From contig NZ_CP025512.1 in assembly GCF_003491345.1 (NCBI RefSeq), positions 2,046,001 to 2,110,000 of the forward strand: a stretch of 64,000 nucleotides of DNA. Direction: 5' to 3'. This document shows positions 52,949 through 61,299 of this stretch, piece by piece; position 1 is the first letter of the stretch, and the number at the start of each line of letters is the position of its first letter. Both the position numbers and the translations under genes were made by a program. The notes beneath the pieces are model-generated. The model ran no database searches and had not been told where the DNA came from. It saw only the letters and a program-made list of their open reading frames with translations. The DNA comes from Neorhizobium sp. SOG26 (lineage in GTDB: Bacteria; Pseudomonadota; Alphaproteobacteria; Rhizobiales; Rhizobiaceae).

Positions 52949-55867
52949 TTGGGGCCAAGTATTCTTCTTTTCCTGCTGATCCTGCCCTTTGCGGGCAGCA
53001 TTGCCTCCGTTTGCCTGTTGCGTACCTCATCGACGGCCTTGCCGTCCTGGATCGCCGGCACAGTCACGCTCGCCGCATTTCTTTTGACCGCCGCCAGCTA
53101 TCCTTATGTGCAGGAAGGCCAGGTTCTCCGCTTTTACCTCGAGTGGATCCCGCAGCTCGGGCTGAATTTCACCCTGCGGCTCGATGGTTTTGCCTGGCTG
53201 TTTGCCATGCTGATCACCGGCATCGGCTTCCTCGTCGTCGTTTACGCGCGGTACTACATGTCGGAAGAGGATCCGGTTCCGCGGTTCTTCTCCTTCCTGC
53301 TCGCCTTCATGGGCGCGATGCTCGGCATCGTCATCTCCGGCAACGTCATCCTGCTGTCGGTGTTCTGGGAACTGACGAGCATCTTCTCCTTCCTGCTGAT
53401 CAGCTACTGGCACAACACGGCGGCAGCCCGCGATGGCGCGCGCATGGCACTGACGATCACCGGGATCGGCGGCTTCTGCCTGCTGATCGGGCTGCTGCTG
53501 CTGGGCAACATCGTCGGCAGCTATGATCTCGACAAGATCCTGGAATCGGGTGACGCGATCCGCAACCACTCGCTGTACCTCCCGGCGCTGATCTTCATCC
53601 TGCTCGGCGCGCTGACGAAGAGCGCCCAGTTCCCCTTCCATTTCTGGCTGCCGAATGCCATGGCCGCGCCGACCCCGGTTTCGGCCTTCCTGCATTCGGC
53701 CACCATGGTAAAGGCAGGCGTCTTCCTGCTCGCTCGCTTCTGGCCGGCACTCGCGGGAACCTCCGAATGGTTCTGGCTGGTGGGCCTCGCAGGCGTCATC
53801 ACGCTCCTCATCGGTGCCTATTTCGCCATGTTCCAGCAGGACCTCAAGGGCCTGCTCGCCTATTCGACCATCAGCCACCTCGGCCTCATCACCACGCTGT
53901 TGAGCCTCGGCAGCCCGCTTGCAACGGTCGCGGCGATCTTCCACATGCTCAACCACGCCACCTTCAAGGCGTCACTGTTCATGGCCGCCGGCATCATCGA
54001 CCACGAGGCCGGCACGCGCGACATGCGAAGGTTGAGCGGGCTCTTCCGGTTCCTGCCGATCACCGGCACGCTTGCCATGGTGGCGAGTGCGGCCATGGCC
54101 GGCGTACCGCTTCTCAACGGCTTCCTGTCGAAGGAGATGTTCTTCGCCGAAGCCGTTGAAACCCACGCGGATTCGATCCTCGACCGCAGCCTGCCCTATA
54201 TCGCGACGCTCGCCAGCGCCTTCAGCGTCGCTTATTCGGTGCGCTTCATACACATGGTGTTCTTCGGGCCGCCGCCGGTCGATCTTCCGAAGGAAAAGCC
54301 GCACGAGCCGCCGCACTGGATGCGTTTCCCGGTCGAATTCCTGGTGGTCGTCTGCCTGATCGTCGGCATTGCGCCGGCCTGGTCGGTCGGCCCCTTCCTG
54401 CACACGGCGGTCGTCAGCGTCCTCGATGCTGAAACACCCGAATACAGCCTTTCCGTCTGGCACGGCTTCAACCTGCCGCTGATGATGAGCATCACCGCGA
54501 TGCTCGGAGGTACGGCACTCTACTTCGCCCTGCGTGGCTACCTGGCGCGCTGCGACGATGGTGCTCCCTTCTTCCGCCGTTTCAAGGGCCAACGCATCTT
54601 CGAGCGGGTTCTCGTGGAGATCTCGTGGCACTGGGCGCGCCTGGCAGAAAAGCGCATCGGCACACGAAATCTCCAGCCGCAGATGCGCTGGGTGGTGGGC
54701 ACCGGCTTCATGGCCGGCCTTCTGCCGCTCTGGGTATCCGGTTTTGAAACACGCCCCTTCGTCTTCAGCGGCATCGATCCCGCCTTCGCCGCGATCTGGT
54801 TCATCGGTATCTGCCTGGCACTCGGCACCGCTTATCTCGCGAAATACCATCGCCTGGCGGCCCTCGTCGCACTCGGCGGAGTCGGCCTGATCGTCTGCGT
54901 CACCTTTATCTGGCTGTCGGCGCCGGATCTCGCCATCACCCAGCTTCTGGTCGAAATCGTCACAACCGTTCTCATCCTTCTCGGCCTGCGCTGGCTGCCA
55001 AAGCGCACCGAGGGCATGGAAGAAAAGATCACGCTGCAGGCCCGCGTCCGGCGCTTCCGCGACTTGGGGCTCGCCGTCTTCTGCGGCATCGGCATGACCT
55101 TCATCTCCTATGCCGTCATGACCATGCCGGTGCCGGATGCGATCGCCAACTACTTCCTCGAAAACGCCTATAGCCAGGGCGGCGGGCGCAATGTCGTCAA
55201 CGTCATCCTGGTCGATTTCCGCGGCTTTGATACGCTCGGCGAGATCAGCGTTCTTGGCGTGGTGGCGCTCACCGTCTACGCCCTGCTGCGCCGCTTCCGC
55301 CCTGCCCCGGACAGCATGGAAAAGCCCGAGCAGCAGCGGATCCAGAACCGCTTCGATGCCGAACGGCCGGAACGCTCTGAAGGCGATACCGTGCGGGAAT
55401 ACCTGCTGATCCCTTCGGTCATCATGCAATGGCTGTTCCCGGTCATCGTCACCTTCGCCGTCTACATCTTCATGCGCGGCCATGACCTGCCCGGCGGCGG
55501 CTTCTCCGCCGGCCTGACGTTGTCGATCGCCTTCCTGCTCCAGTATCTGGCAGGCGGCACGCGCTGGGCGGAGGATCGCATCCGCATCCTTCCGCTGCGC
55601 TGGATCGGTGCCGGCATCCTCACCGCCACGGCCACCGGCATCGGCGCCTGGGCATTCGGTTATCCGTTCCTCACTTCGCACTTCCAGTACATCGAACTTC
55701 CGTTGATCGGCAAAATGCCTGCTGCCACCGCCCTCCTCTTTGACCTTGGCGTCTTCTCCCTCGTGGTCGGCTCCACGGTCCTCATCCTCGTCGCGCTCGC
55801 GCACCAGTCGATCCGCATCAATCGACTGCGTGCCATCGAGGTCGAGAAGGCGAAGGAGGCCGCCTGA
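52949..55867 (+). CDS. phaA: Na+(K+)/H+ antiporter subunit A fused to subunit B
   Basis: The largest subunit of the Pha/Mrp cation/proton antiporter, related to NuoL. About 972 residues: an N-terminal NuoL-like part with FPFHFWLPNAMAAPTPVSAFLHSATMVKAG-type sequence in the middle (near 240), a MbhE-like segment, and from about residue 840 an MnhB domain (LIPSVIMQWLFPVIVTF, then MRGHDLPGGGFSAG). No separate phaB follows; phaC begins in the overlap. The start is uncertain: the TTG at 52949 has GGGG five bases upstream and leaves a 88-base gap to the divergent regulator; a GTG at 52865 is also in frame. Confidence 0.88.
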   Translation: MGPSILLFLLILPFAGSIASVCLLRTSSTALPSWIAGTVTLAAFLLTAASYPYVQEGQVLRFYLEWIPQLGLNFTLRLDGFAWLFAMLITGIGFLVVVYARYYMSEEDPVPRFFSFLLAFMGAMLGIVISGNVILLSVFWELTSIFSFLLISYWHNTAAARDGARMALTITGIGGFCLLIGLLLLGNIVGSYDLDKILESGDAIRNHSLYLPALIFILLGALTKSAQFPFHFWLPNAMAAPTPVSAFLHSATMVKAGVFLLARFWPALAGTSEWFWLVGLAGVITLLIGAYFAMFQQDLKGLLAYSTISHLGLITTLLSLGSPLATVAAIFHMLNHATFKASLFMAAGIIDHEAGTRDMRRLSGLFRFLPITGTLAMVASAAMAGVPLLNGFLSKEMFFAEAVETHADSILDRSLPYIATLASAFSVAYSVRFIHMVFFGPPPVDLPKEKPHEPPHWMRFPVEFLVVVCLIVGIAPAWSVGPFLHTAVVSVLDAETPEYSLSVWHGFNLPLMMSITAMLGGTALYFALRGYLARCDDGAPFFRRFKGQRIFERVLVEISWHWARLAEKRIGTRNLQPQMRWVVGTGFMAGLLPLWVSGFETRPFVFSGIDPAFAAIWFIGICLALGTAYLAKYHRLAALVALGGVGLIVCVTFIWLSAPDLAITQLLVEIVTTVLILLGLRWLPKRTEGMEEKITLQARVRRFRDLGLAVFCGIGMTFISYAVMTMPVPDAIANYFLENAYSQGGGRNVVNVILVDFRGFDTLGEISVLGVVALTVYALLRRFRPAPDSMEKPEQQRIQNRFDAERPERSEGDTVREYLLIPSVIMQWLFPVIVTFAVYIFMRGHDLPGGGFSAGLTLSIAFLLQYLAGGTRWAEDRIRILPLRWIGAGILTATATGIGAWAFGYPFLTSHFQYIELPLIGKMPAATALLFDLGVFSLVVGSTVLILVALAHQSIRINRLRAIEVEKAKEAA

Positions 55868-56205
55868 TGGAAATCATCCTCTCCATCGCGATCGGCGTCA
55901 TGACGAGCTGCGGCGTTTGGCTCATCCTGCGTCCGCGCACCTATCAGGTGGTCATCGGCCTGTCGCTCCTGTCCTATGCGGTCAACCTGTTCATCTTCGG
56001 CGTTGGCGGCGTCAAAACCAACGTGCCGCCGATCCTCAACGACAGCATTGCGACCTCGAGCCTTGCCGATCCCGTGCCGCAGGCGCTGGTGCTGACGGCA
56101 ATCGTCATCGGCTTTGCAACGACGGCGCTCTTCCTCGTCGTCTTGCTCGCTTCCCGCGGGCTGACGGGCACCGACCATGTCGACGGCAGGAATGATCCGC
56201 GATGA
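55867..56205 (+). CDS. phaC: Na+(K+)/H+ antiporter subunit C
   Basis: MnhC/MrpC-type subunit, related to NuoK, 112 residues with three membrane helices (SIAIGVMTSCGVWLILRP, VVIGLSLLSYAVNLFIFG, LVLTAIVIGFATTALFLVVLL). The conserved DPVPQALVLTAIVIGFA is present. ATG shares one base with the phaA stop (TGATGG), and the stop overlaps phaD by 4 bases. Confidence 0.94.
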   Translation: MEIILSIAIGVMTSCGVWLILRPRTYQVVIGLSLLSYAVNLFIFGVGGVKTNVPPILNDSIATSSLADPVPQALVLTAIVIGFATTALFLVVLLASRGLTGTDHVDGRNDPR

Positions 56206-57815
56206 TGAACTGGACACACCACCTCATCATCGCGCCAATCCTCATCCCGCTGGCGGCGGCCGCGATACTCCTGTTCATCGATGAACGCAGCCGCGCCACG
56301 AAGGCGATGATCAGCCTCTGCTCGGTCCTGCTCATGGGCGCCGCGGCCCTGATCCTGCTGCGGATCGAAAGCGGCCCGAACGACTTCGACGGCGTCTACC
56401 TCCTCGGCAACTGGGCCGCGCCCTTCGGCATCGTGCTGGTGCTGGATGAACTGTCGGCCCTGATGCTGCTGCTGACGGCACTGCTGGCCGCCGCAGCGCT
56501 GGTCTTCTCGTTTGCCCGCTGGCACACGATCGGCGCCCATTTCCATTCCATGTTCCAGGTGCTGCTGATGGGCGTCAACGGCGCCTTTCTCACCGGCGAC
56601 CTGTTCAACCTCTTCGTCTTTTTCGAAGTCATGCTGGCGGCCTCTTATGGCCTGCTGCTGCACGGCTCCGGCCCGCTACGCGTCAAGGCCGGCATGCACT
56701 ATATCGCCATCAACCTGGCGGCCGCCCTGCTCTTCCTGATCGGCGTCAGCCTGATCTACGGCACGGCCGGCACGCTCAACATGGCCGATCTCGCTGCGCG
56801 TATCCCGGAGATCGAACCGGACCGGCGCATGCTGATGGAAGCCGGCGCGGGCGTGCTCGGCATCGCCTTCCTCATCAAGGCCGGCATGTGGCCGCTCTGC
56901 TTCTGGCTGCCGACTGCCTATAGCGCGGCAGCTGCACCGGTGGCCGGCGTCTTTGCCATCCTCAGCAAGCTCGGCATCTATGTCATCCTGCGCCTGACCA
57001 TGCTGCTCTTCAGCGATGGACCGGCCGCCGGTTTTGGTGCGAGCGTCCTGCTCTACGGCGGACTCGTCACCGTCATCTTCGGCACCGTCGGCGTCCTCGC
57101 CTCCCAAGCACTCGGCCGCGTCGCCGGCTACTCGGTGCTGGTTTCTTCCGGCACGCTGCTGATGGTGCTCGGCATCAACGACAACGCCATCTCGTCCGGC
57201 GCGCTGCTCTACCTCGTGAGCTCGACCCTGACGATCGGCGCCTTCTTCATGCTGATCGAACTGGTGGAACGCGGGCAGGATGCCGGTGCTGCGGTTCTTG
57301 CCGTTACCATGGAAGCCTATGGCGACGCCGAGGAAGGCGAGCCGGACCAGACCGAAGGTGTTACCATGCCTGGCACCATGGCGATCCTCGGCATCTGTTT
57401 TGCCGCCTGCGCCATCCTTCTGTCCGGGCTGCCACCGCTCTCCGGCTTCATCTCCAAATTTGCCATGCTCTCGGCAATGATGGGCACCGGCGCGATCGGT
57501 GTGCCGCCGACAGCTTCCGTTTGGGCGCTCATCATCCTCGTCATCCTGTCGGGTGTCGCCGCTCTCATCTCCATGACACGCGCCGGCATCCGTACCTTCT
57601 GGAGCTCGATCGAAGGCACCGTGCCACGCGTCCTCGTCATTGAGGTCATGCCGGTTCTGTTCCTGCTGGGCCTCACCCTGCTCCTTACCGTGCAGGCAGG
57701 CCCCGCGATGCGCTACATGGACCGGACGATCCAGTCGCTCAGCAACCCGACCGTCTACATCGAGGCTGTGCGCAATGCGATCGTGGTCGGCGCGGAGAAA
57801 GGAAAGGCGGACTGA
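56202..57815 (+). CDS. phaD: Na+(K+)/H+ antiporter subunit D
   Basis: MrpD-type, NuoN/NuoM-related proton-translocating subunit of 537 residues with about 14 helices. Motifs include EVMLAASYGLLLHG (the key glutamate of the proton channel), IKAGMWPLCFWLPTAYSAAAAPVAGVFAILSKLG in part (Lys of the channel) and LSGLPPLSGFISKFAML. Starts with ATGATG overlapping phaC. Confidence 0.95.
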   Translation: MMNWTHHLIIAPILIPLAAAAILLFIDERSRATKAMISLCSVLLMGAAALILLRIESGPNDFDGVYLLGNWAAPFGIVLVLDELSALMLLLTALLAAAALVFSFARWHTIGAHFHSMFQVLLMGVNGAFLTGDLFNLFVFFEVMLAASYGLLLHGSGPLRVKAGMHYIAINLAAALLFLIGVSLIYGTAGTLNMADLAARIPEIEPDRRMLMEAGAGVLGIAFLIKAGMWPLCFWLPTAYSAAAAPVAGVFAILSKLGIYVILRLTMLLFSDGPAAGFGASVLLYGGLVTVIFGTVGVLASQALGRVAGYSVLVSSGTLLMVLGINDNAISSGALLYLVSSTLTIGAFFMLIELVERGQDAGAAVLAVTMEAYGDAEEGEPDQTEGVTMPGTMAILGICFAACAILLSGLPPLSGFISKFAMLSAMMGTGAIGVPPTASVWALIILVILSGVAALISMTRAGIRTFWSSIEGTVPRVLVIEVMPVLFLLGLTLLLTVQAGPAMRYMDRTIQSLSNPTVYIEAVRNAIVVGAEKGKAD

Positions 57816-57817
57816 TC

Positions 57818-58294
57818 ATGTTCCCCTATCCGATCCTCACCACCTTCCTGGTCCTGATGTGGCTGCTGCTCAACGGCTTTACGCTGGGCCATCTTCTGCT
57901 CGGCATCATCGTGGCGGTGATCGCCTCCTGGGCCATGGCCTCGCTCAGGCCGGAAAAGCCGAAGCTCAAGAAGTGGTACTTGCTGCCCAAGCTGCTCTTC
58001 ATCGTCCTTTACGACATCGTGCGCTCCAACATCGCTGTTGCCCTCTTGATCCTGAGAGGGCGCAAGCAGGGCCACACGACTGGCTTCATCAACCTGCCCC
58101 TGGAGCTGGAGGACAGCATGGCGCTCGCCATCCTGTCGATCATCATCACCAGCACCCCGGGCTCGGCCTGGCTGGAATATGATTCGCATGACAAATCGGT
58201 GCTGCTTCACGTGCTCGACGTGATCGATGAAAACCAGTGGATCGAGACGGTCAAGGAACGTTACGAGAAGCTGCTGCTGGAGATCTTCGCATGA
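57818..58294 (+). CDS. phaE: Na+(K+)/H+ antiporter subunit E
   Basis: MrpE-type subunit, 158 residues with two or three N-terminal helices (FPYPILTTFLVLMWLLLNGF, LLLGIIVAVIASWAMASL), then PKLLFIVLYDIVRSNIAVALLIL and the conserved FINLPLELEDSMALAILSIIITSTPGSA in parts. Two bases after phaD. The C-terminus overlaps phaF by 4 bases. Confidence 0.93.
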   Translation: MFPYPILTTFLVLMWLLLNGFTLGHLLLGIIVAVIASWAMASLRPEKPKLKKWYLLPKLLFIVLYDIVRSNIAVALLILRGRKQGHTTGFINLPLELEDSMALAILSIIITSTPGSAWLEYDSHDKSVLLHVLDVIDENQWIETVKERYEKLLLEIFA

Positions 58295-58572
58295 GCGCGA
58301 TCATCATCTTCACCGCCGTCGCCGTTGCCCAGCTGATGCTTGCCGCCGCCATGGCGATCGCCTCGCTTCGCATCTTCCGCGGCCCGCGCGCACAGGACCG
58401 CATCCTCGGCCTCGACACGCTCTACATCAACGCCATGCTGATGCTGGTCACCTTTGGAATCGGCACCGGCCGCATCGTCTATTTCGAAGCGGCGCTGGTG
58501 ATCGGCATGCTCGGTTTCGTGGCGACCGTGGCGCTCGCCAAGTTCCTGATGCGCGGGGAGGTCATCGAATGA
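58291..58572 (+). CDS. phaF: Na+(K+)/H+ antiporter subunit F
   Basis: MrpF-type subunit, 93 residues with three helices; RIFRGPRAQDRILGLDTLYINAM is the family motif with the conserved Asp. ATG at 58291 overlaps the phaE stop (ATGA); an upstream GTG-frame to 58237 is not needed. Stop overlaps phaG by 4 bases. Confidence 0.93.
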   Translation: MSAIIIFTAVAVAQLMLAAAMAIASLRIFRGPRAQDRILGLDTLYINAMLMLVTFGIGTGRIVYFEAALVIGMLGFVATVALAKFLMRGEVIE

Positions 58573-58958
58573 TCTATACAGCGGCAGATGTTCCTGTGCC
58601 CGTGGCGATCGCGGTCGCCTTCTTCCTGCTCGTCGGCGCAGCCCTGGCGCTGATCGGCGCGATCGGCTTCCTGCGGCTTCCGACGTTTTACGAGCGCCTG
58701 CATGCCCCGACCCTTGGCACCAGCTGGGGTATCGGCGGCGTCATGCTGGGCTCGATGATCTTCTTTTCGGTGTCCGCATCGCGACCGGTCGTGCACGAGA
58801 TCCTGATCGGTCTGTTCGTGACCGTGACGACGCCGATCACGCTTGTCCTTCTGTCGCGCGCGGCCCTTCACCGCGACCGCGCCGAAGCCAACGGCAACGT
58901 TCCTGAGAAACGTGCCGTCACCGAGCCCGAAGTCGACGTCGAGAAGTCCGAGGGTTAA
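58569..58958 (+). CDS. phaG: Na+(K+)/H+ antiporter subunit G
   Basis: MrpG-type subunit, 129 residues with three helices; GAIGFLRLPTFYERLHAPTLG is the family signature. A C-terminal acidic tail (TEPEVDVEKSEG) follows the last helix. ATGA overlap with phaF. It is the last gene of the operon, and its end overlaps the convergent amidase stop by 4 bases. Pha systems give tolerance to Na+/K+ and alkaline pH and are required for some rhizobial symbioses. Confidence 0.93.
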   Translation: MIYTAADVPVPVAIAVAFFLLVGAALALIGAIGFLRLPTFYERLHAPTLGTSWGIGGVMLGSMIFFSVSASRPVVHEILIGLFVTVTTPITLVLLSRAALHRDRAEANGNVPEKRAVTEPEVDVEKSEG

Positions 58959-60316
58959 CCGCGGATCACCTCTTCCCAGGCCATGGCGGCCTGAAGCAGC
59001 GGCCCGTCGGCATTCGCCTTGCCCGACAGCAGGAAACCGACTGGCATGCCGACATCGCCCGTGCCGCAGGGGATCGATACACCGCACCAGTCGAGGAAGT
59101 TGCCGAAGCCGGTGTTGCGCAGTGTCTTTCCGTTTGTCGCAAAGAACAGGTCATCATCGGCCTTGAGCGGTGCAATCGGCGGCGCGACATGCGCGACCGA
59201 CGGCATGGCGACGAAGCGGTCACCAATCAGCGCTTCGGTTTCCGCCGTCATGCGGGCCCGTGCCTCGAGGATGGCGATGTAGTCCGCCAGGCTCGTCTTC
59301 TCGCCGAGCCTGGTGCGGGCGACCACGCGCGGATCGATATCCACAGCTTCCGGTCCCGCAAGCTTCTGCCGATGGAGCGCGAACGCTTCCGCCGTCACCA
59401 GCGGGCCATACTGCGCCATCAGCTTCGGCAACTCGTCAAAGGCCGGAAACGCTGTCCGACTGATCCGGCAGCCTTGTTTTTGCAACCGCTCGATCGCCGC
59501 TTCGAACGCGGCCACCACGCCGGGTTCTGCGCCATCAAAAACGCCATTGGTCGGCACAACGATCTCCAGCGCCTCGCGCGGCTGCCGCGTCACCGGCGCA
59601 ACACTGCTGCCCCGCATGGCGGCGTCGATCCAGACCGCATCGAGCACCGAGCGGCAAAGCGGCCCGAGTGAGTCGAGGCTTGTCGCGAGGGGATAAACGC
59701 CATCCATCAGGTAGCGGCCGCGCGTCGCCTTGTAGCCGACAATTCCATTGAGCCCGGCCGGAATGCGGATCGAGCCGCCGGTATCAGTGCCCATCGCCAC
59801 CGGCACTAGGCCGGCCGCCACGGCGACTGCCGCACCGGACGAGGACCCGCCCGGAATGCGCGGCTCATCCGTCGAACGTGGATTATGCGGCGTCCCGTAA
59901 TGCGGGTTGATGCCGATGCCGGAGAATGCGAACTCGCTCATGTTGGTGCGGCCGATGGCCACCATGCCGGCCTGCTTCAGGAGATCGACCACCGCGGCGT
60001 CCTTGGCCGCAGGATCCGCCGTCTTCAACACTTTGGAGCCAGCCGTGGTGGGCATGCCTTCAAGGTCGAACAGGTCCTTCCAGGCGATCGGAATGCCGTC
60101 GAGCAGGCCGAGCGAGCGCCCTTCCTTCAGTCGCTTCGATGATGCTTCGGCTTCGGCAAGTGCCCTTTCCTCCGTCAGCGTCACGAAAATCGCCTTGTCC
60201 GGATGCGCCTTGATATCGGCGAGAACGCCCTGCGTGACCTCCAGCGGGTCTAGAGCACCCGTCTGGATCAGCGCAGCAAGTTCGGCAATCGACATGGCTC
60301 CGTAAGGCTTGGTCAC
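58955..60316 (-). CDS. Amidase signature family enzyme
   Basis: A 453-residue hydrolase with the Lys-Ser-Ser triad: Lys in GIPIAWKDLFDLEGM, Ser in GTDTGGSIRIPAG and the nucleophile in GGSSSGAAVAVAAG. It acts on amides or esters; relatives include GatA and indoleacetamide or 6-aminohexanoate hydrolases, but no GatB/GatC is adjacent so it is not the tRNA amidotransferase. The GTG at 60316 has GGAGA nine bases upstream; a longer frame to 60409 is rejected. Confidence 0.88.
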   Translation of the reverse strand: MTKPYGAMSIAELAALIQTGALDPLEVTQGVLADIKAHPDKAIFVTLTEERALAEAEASSKRLKEGRSLGLLDGIPIAWKDLFDLEGMPTTAGSKVLKTADPAAKDAAVVDLLKQAGMVAIGRTNMSEFAFSGIGINPHYGTPHNPRSTDEPRIPGGSSSGAAVAVAAGLVPVAMGTDTGGSIRIPAGLNGIVGYKATRGRYLMDGVYPLATSLDSLGPLCRSVLDAVWIDAAMRGSSVAPVTRQPREALEIVVPTNGVFDGAEPGVVAAFEAAIERLQKQGCRISRTAFPAFDELPKLMAQYGPLVTAEAFALHRQKLAGPEAVDIDPRVVARTRLGEKTSLADYIAILEARARMTAETEALIGDRFVAMPSVAHVAPPIAPLKADDDLFFATNGKTLRNTGFGNFLDWCGVSIPCGTGDVGMPVGFLLSGKANADGPLLQAAMAWEEVIRG

Positions 60317-60419
60317 GGCAATGGTTCTCCTTAAAATCACACCCCAAGCTCTAACCGATTTTGCGTCCGACGCCAGTAGGCAGTCGCGTGCCAGTGAACT
60401 GCGCATCAACTACGGCCAA

Positions 60420-60444
60420 GGAACCCTGGCGGCCTGGTGGAGTT
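60420..60444 (+). promoter_or_regulatory. EcfG/RpoE2-type promoter candidate of the lipoprotein gene
   Basis: GGAAC (60420-60424), 17 bases, GTT (60442-60444), 43 bases before the start. Confidence 0.5.
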
Positions 60445-60486
60445 AGCCGGAGCCAACACCATACGGAGCGTCTGAAAGGACGGATA

Positions 60487-60795
60487 ATGATGAGAACGTT
60501 TTTGCTGATAGCGGCGACGGCAGCAGTCGTGAGCGGATGTGCTGTGGATGGAGGTGCGGGACGCCCCCTGCCCTCGCTGGAGATCGGGCCGGGCATCGAG
60601 CCGATCCCCGGCAGCATCACCTATGGCGGCCAGCCGCGCACGCGCCTTCAGAAGGCTCCTGTCGGCAGTTCCGTGCCGCATGATTTTCGCACCAGCCGCG
60701 GCGAACGCGTGCGCGAAACCTACATCATCCAGCCGGACCGTAGCCTCAAGCTGGTCAACCGCCGGGTCTGCCGCCTGCCGTCCTGCGACGACTGA
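60487..60795 (+). CDS. Small lipoprotein
   Basis: 102 residues with a lipobox at the end of the signal sequence (LLIAATAAVVSGC, Cys18 lipidated). The mature part is Pro/Arg-rich (GSITYGGQPRTRLQKAPVGS) and ends RRVCRLPSCDD with two cysteines. Function unknown. The first of two tandem ATGs is used; a frame back to 60361 is rejected because it crosses the promoter candidate and would bury the signal sequence. Confidence 0.7.
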   Translation: MMRTFLLIAATAAVVSGCAVDGGAGRPLPSLEIGPGIEPIPGSITYGGQPRTRLQKAPVGSSVPHDFRTSRGERVRETYIIQPDRSLKLVNRRVCRLPSCDD

Positions 60796-60812
60796 TCGCC
60801 CGCCACAAAAGA

Positions 60813-60837
60813 ATAGAGCCGCTAGGTGCGGCTCTAT
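60813..60837 (-). terminator. Terminator hairpin between the two exported-protein genes
   Basis: Perfect 10-bp stem ATAGAGCCGC/GCGGCTCTAT with a 5-base loop, followed on the minus strand by TCTTTTG. It lies between two convergent genes and best serves the minus-strand one. Confidence 0.65.
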
Positions 60838-60884
60838 CAGAAGGCTAGAAACAGGGACGCTGTGCGCCCCCGCGCAGTGCTTGA

Positions 60885-61196
60885 TCAGCAGGATTCTGCA
60901 CCCGTTCCCGTGGTCCCTGCAGAGCCAGAGTTGGAAGCCGGCGAACCAGCCGAACCCTGCTGCGTCGGCGTGGTCTTGCAGCCGGTGTTGGTGCTGCCGG
61001 CGTTGTTGGCATTGCCGCCGCTGTTGTCTGCGCCGCCGGTGCTGGAGCTGGTTCCGCTGGAGCTCGACGAACCGGAGCTTGCTCCACCCGAAGCGGATGA
61101 ATCGGAGCCCGAGCCGGTGTTGCTCGACTGGGCGACCGCAGCGGTGGTCGCGAGGCCAACGGAAAATACGGTGACTGTAAGAAGCTTAGCGAACAT
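60885..61196 (-). CDS. Ser/Gly-rich exported protein
   Basis: 103 residues with a signal peptide ([23 protein letters not shown]) and then an extreme Ser/Gly/Asn/Thr composition ([20 protein letters not shown]), ending with paired cysteines (TGCKT, AESC). It is probably an unstructured periplasmic or surface protein; no known family. A stress-type promoter candidate is upstream. Confidence 0.6.
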
Positions 61197-61243
61197 CTTG
61201 ACCCTTTGAGTTTCGATGCGGCGTGATTACCACACGGCGGAAG

Positions 61244-61268
61244 AACCCTGAGCGACGCCCATAGTTCC
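61244..61268 (-). promoter_or_regulatory. EcfG/RpoE2-type promoter candidate
   Basis: Minus strand GGAAC (61268-61264), 17 bases, GTT (61246-61244), 48 bases before the ATG of the Ser/Gly-rich protein. Confidence 0.5.
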
Positions 61269-61299
61269 AAAGCTTTAGGGGGAAACTGCCAGCCGGAGC

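Noticed and set aside
53972..55804. A 610-codon minus-strand frame
   Set aside because: Antisense to phaA; made of Arg/Asp/Glu codons mirrored from the hydrophobic protein.
58955..60316. Amidase as GatA of the tRNA amidotransferase
   Set aside because: No gatB or gatC nearby, and the sequence outside the amidase signature does not follow GatA.
60900..61150. Repeated Ser/Gly codons that look like a short repeat array
   Set aside because: Low-complexity coding sequence of an exported protein, without the regular repeat-spacer pattern of a CRISPR array.
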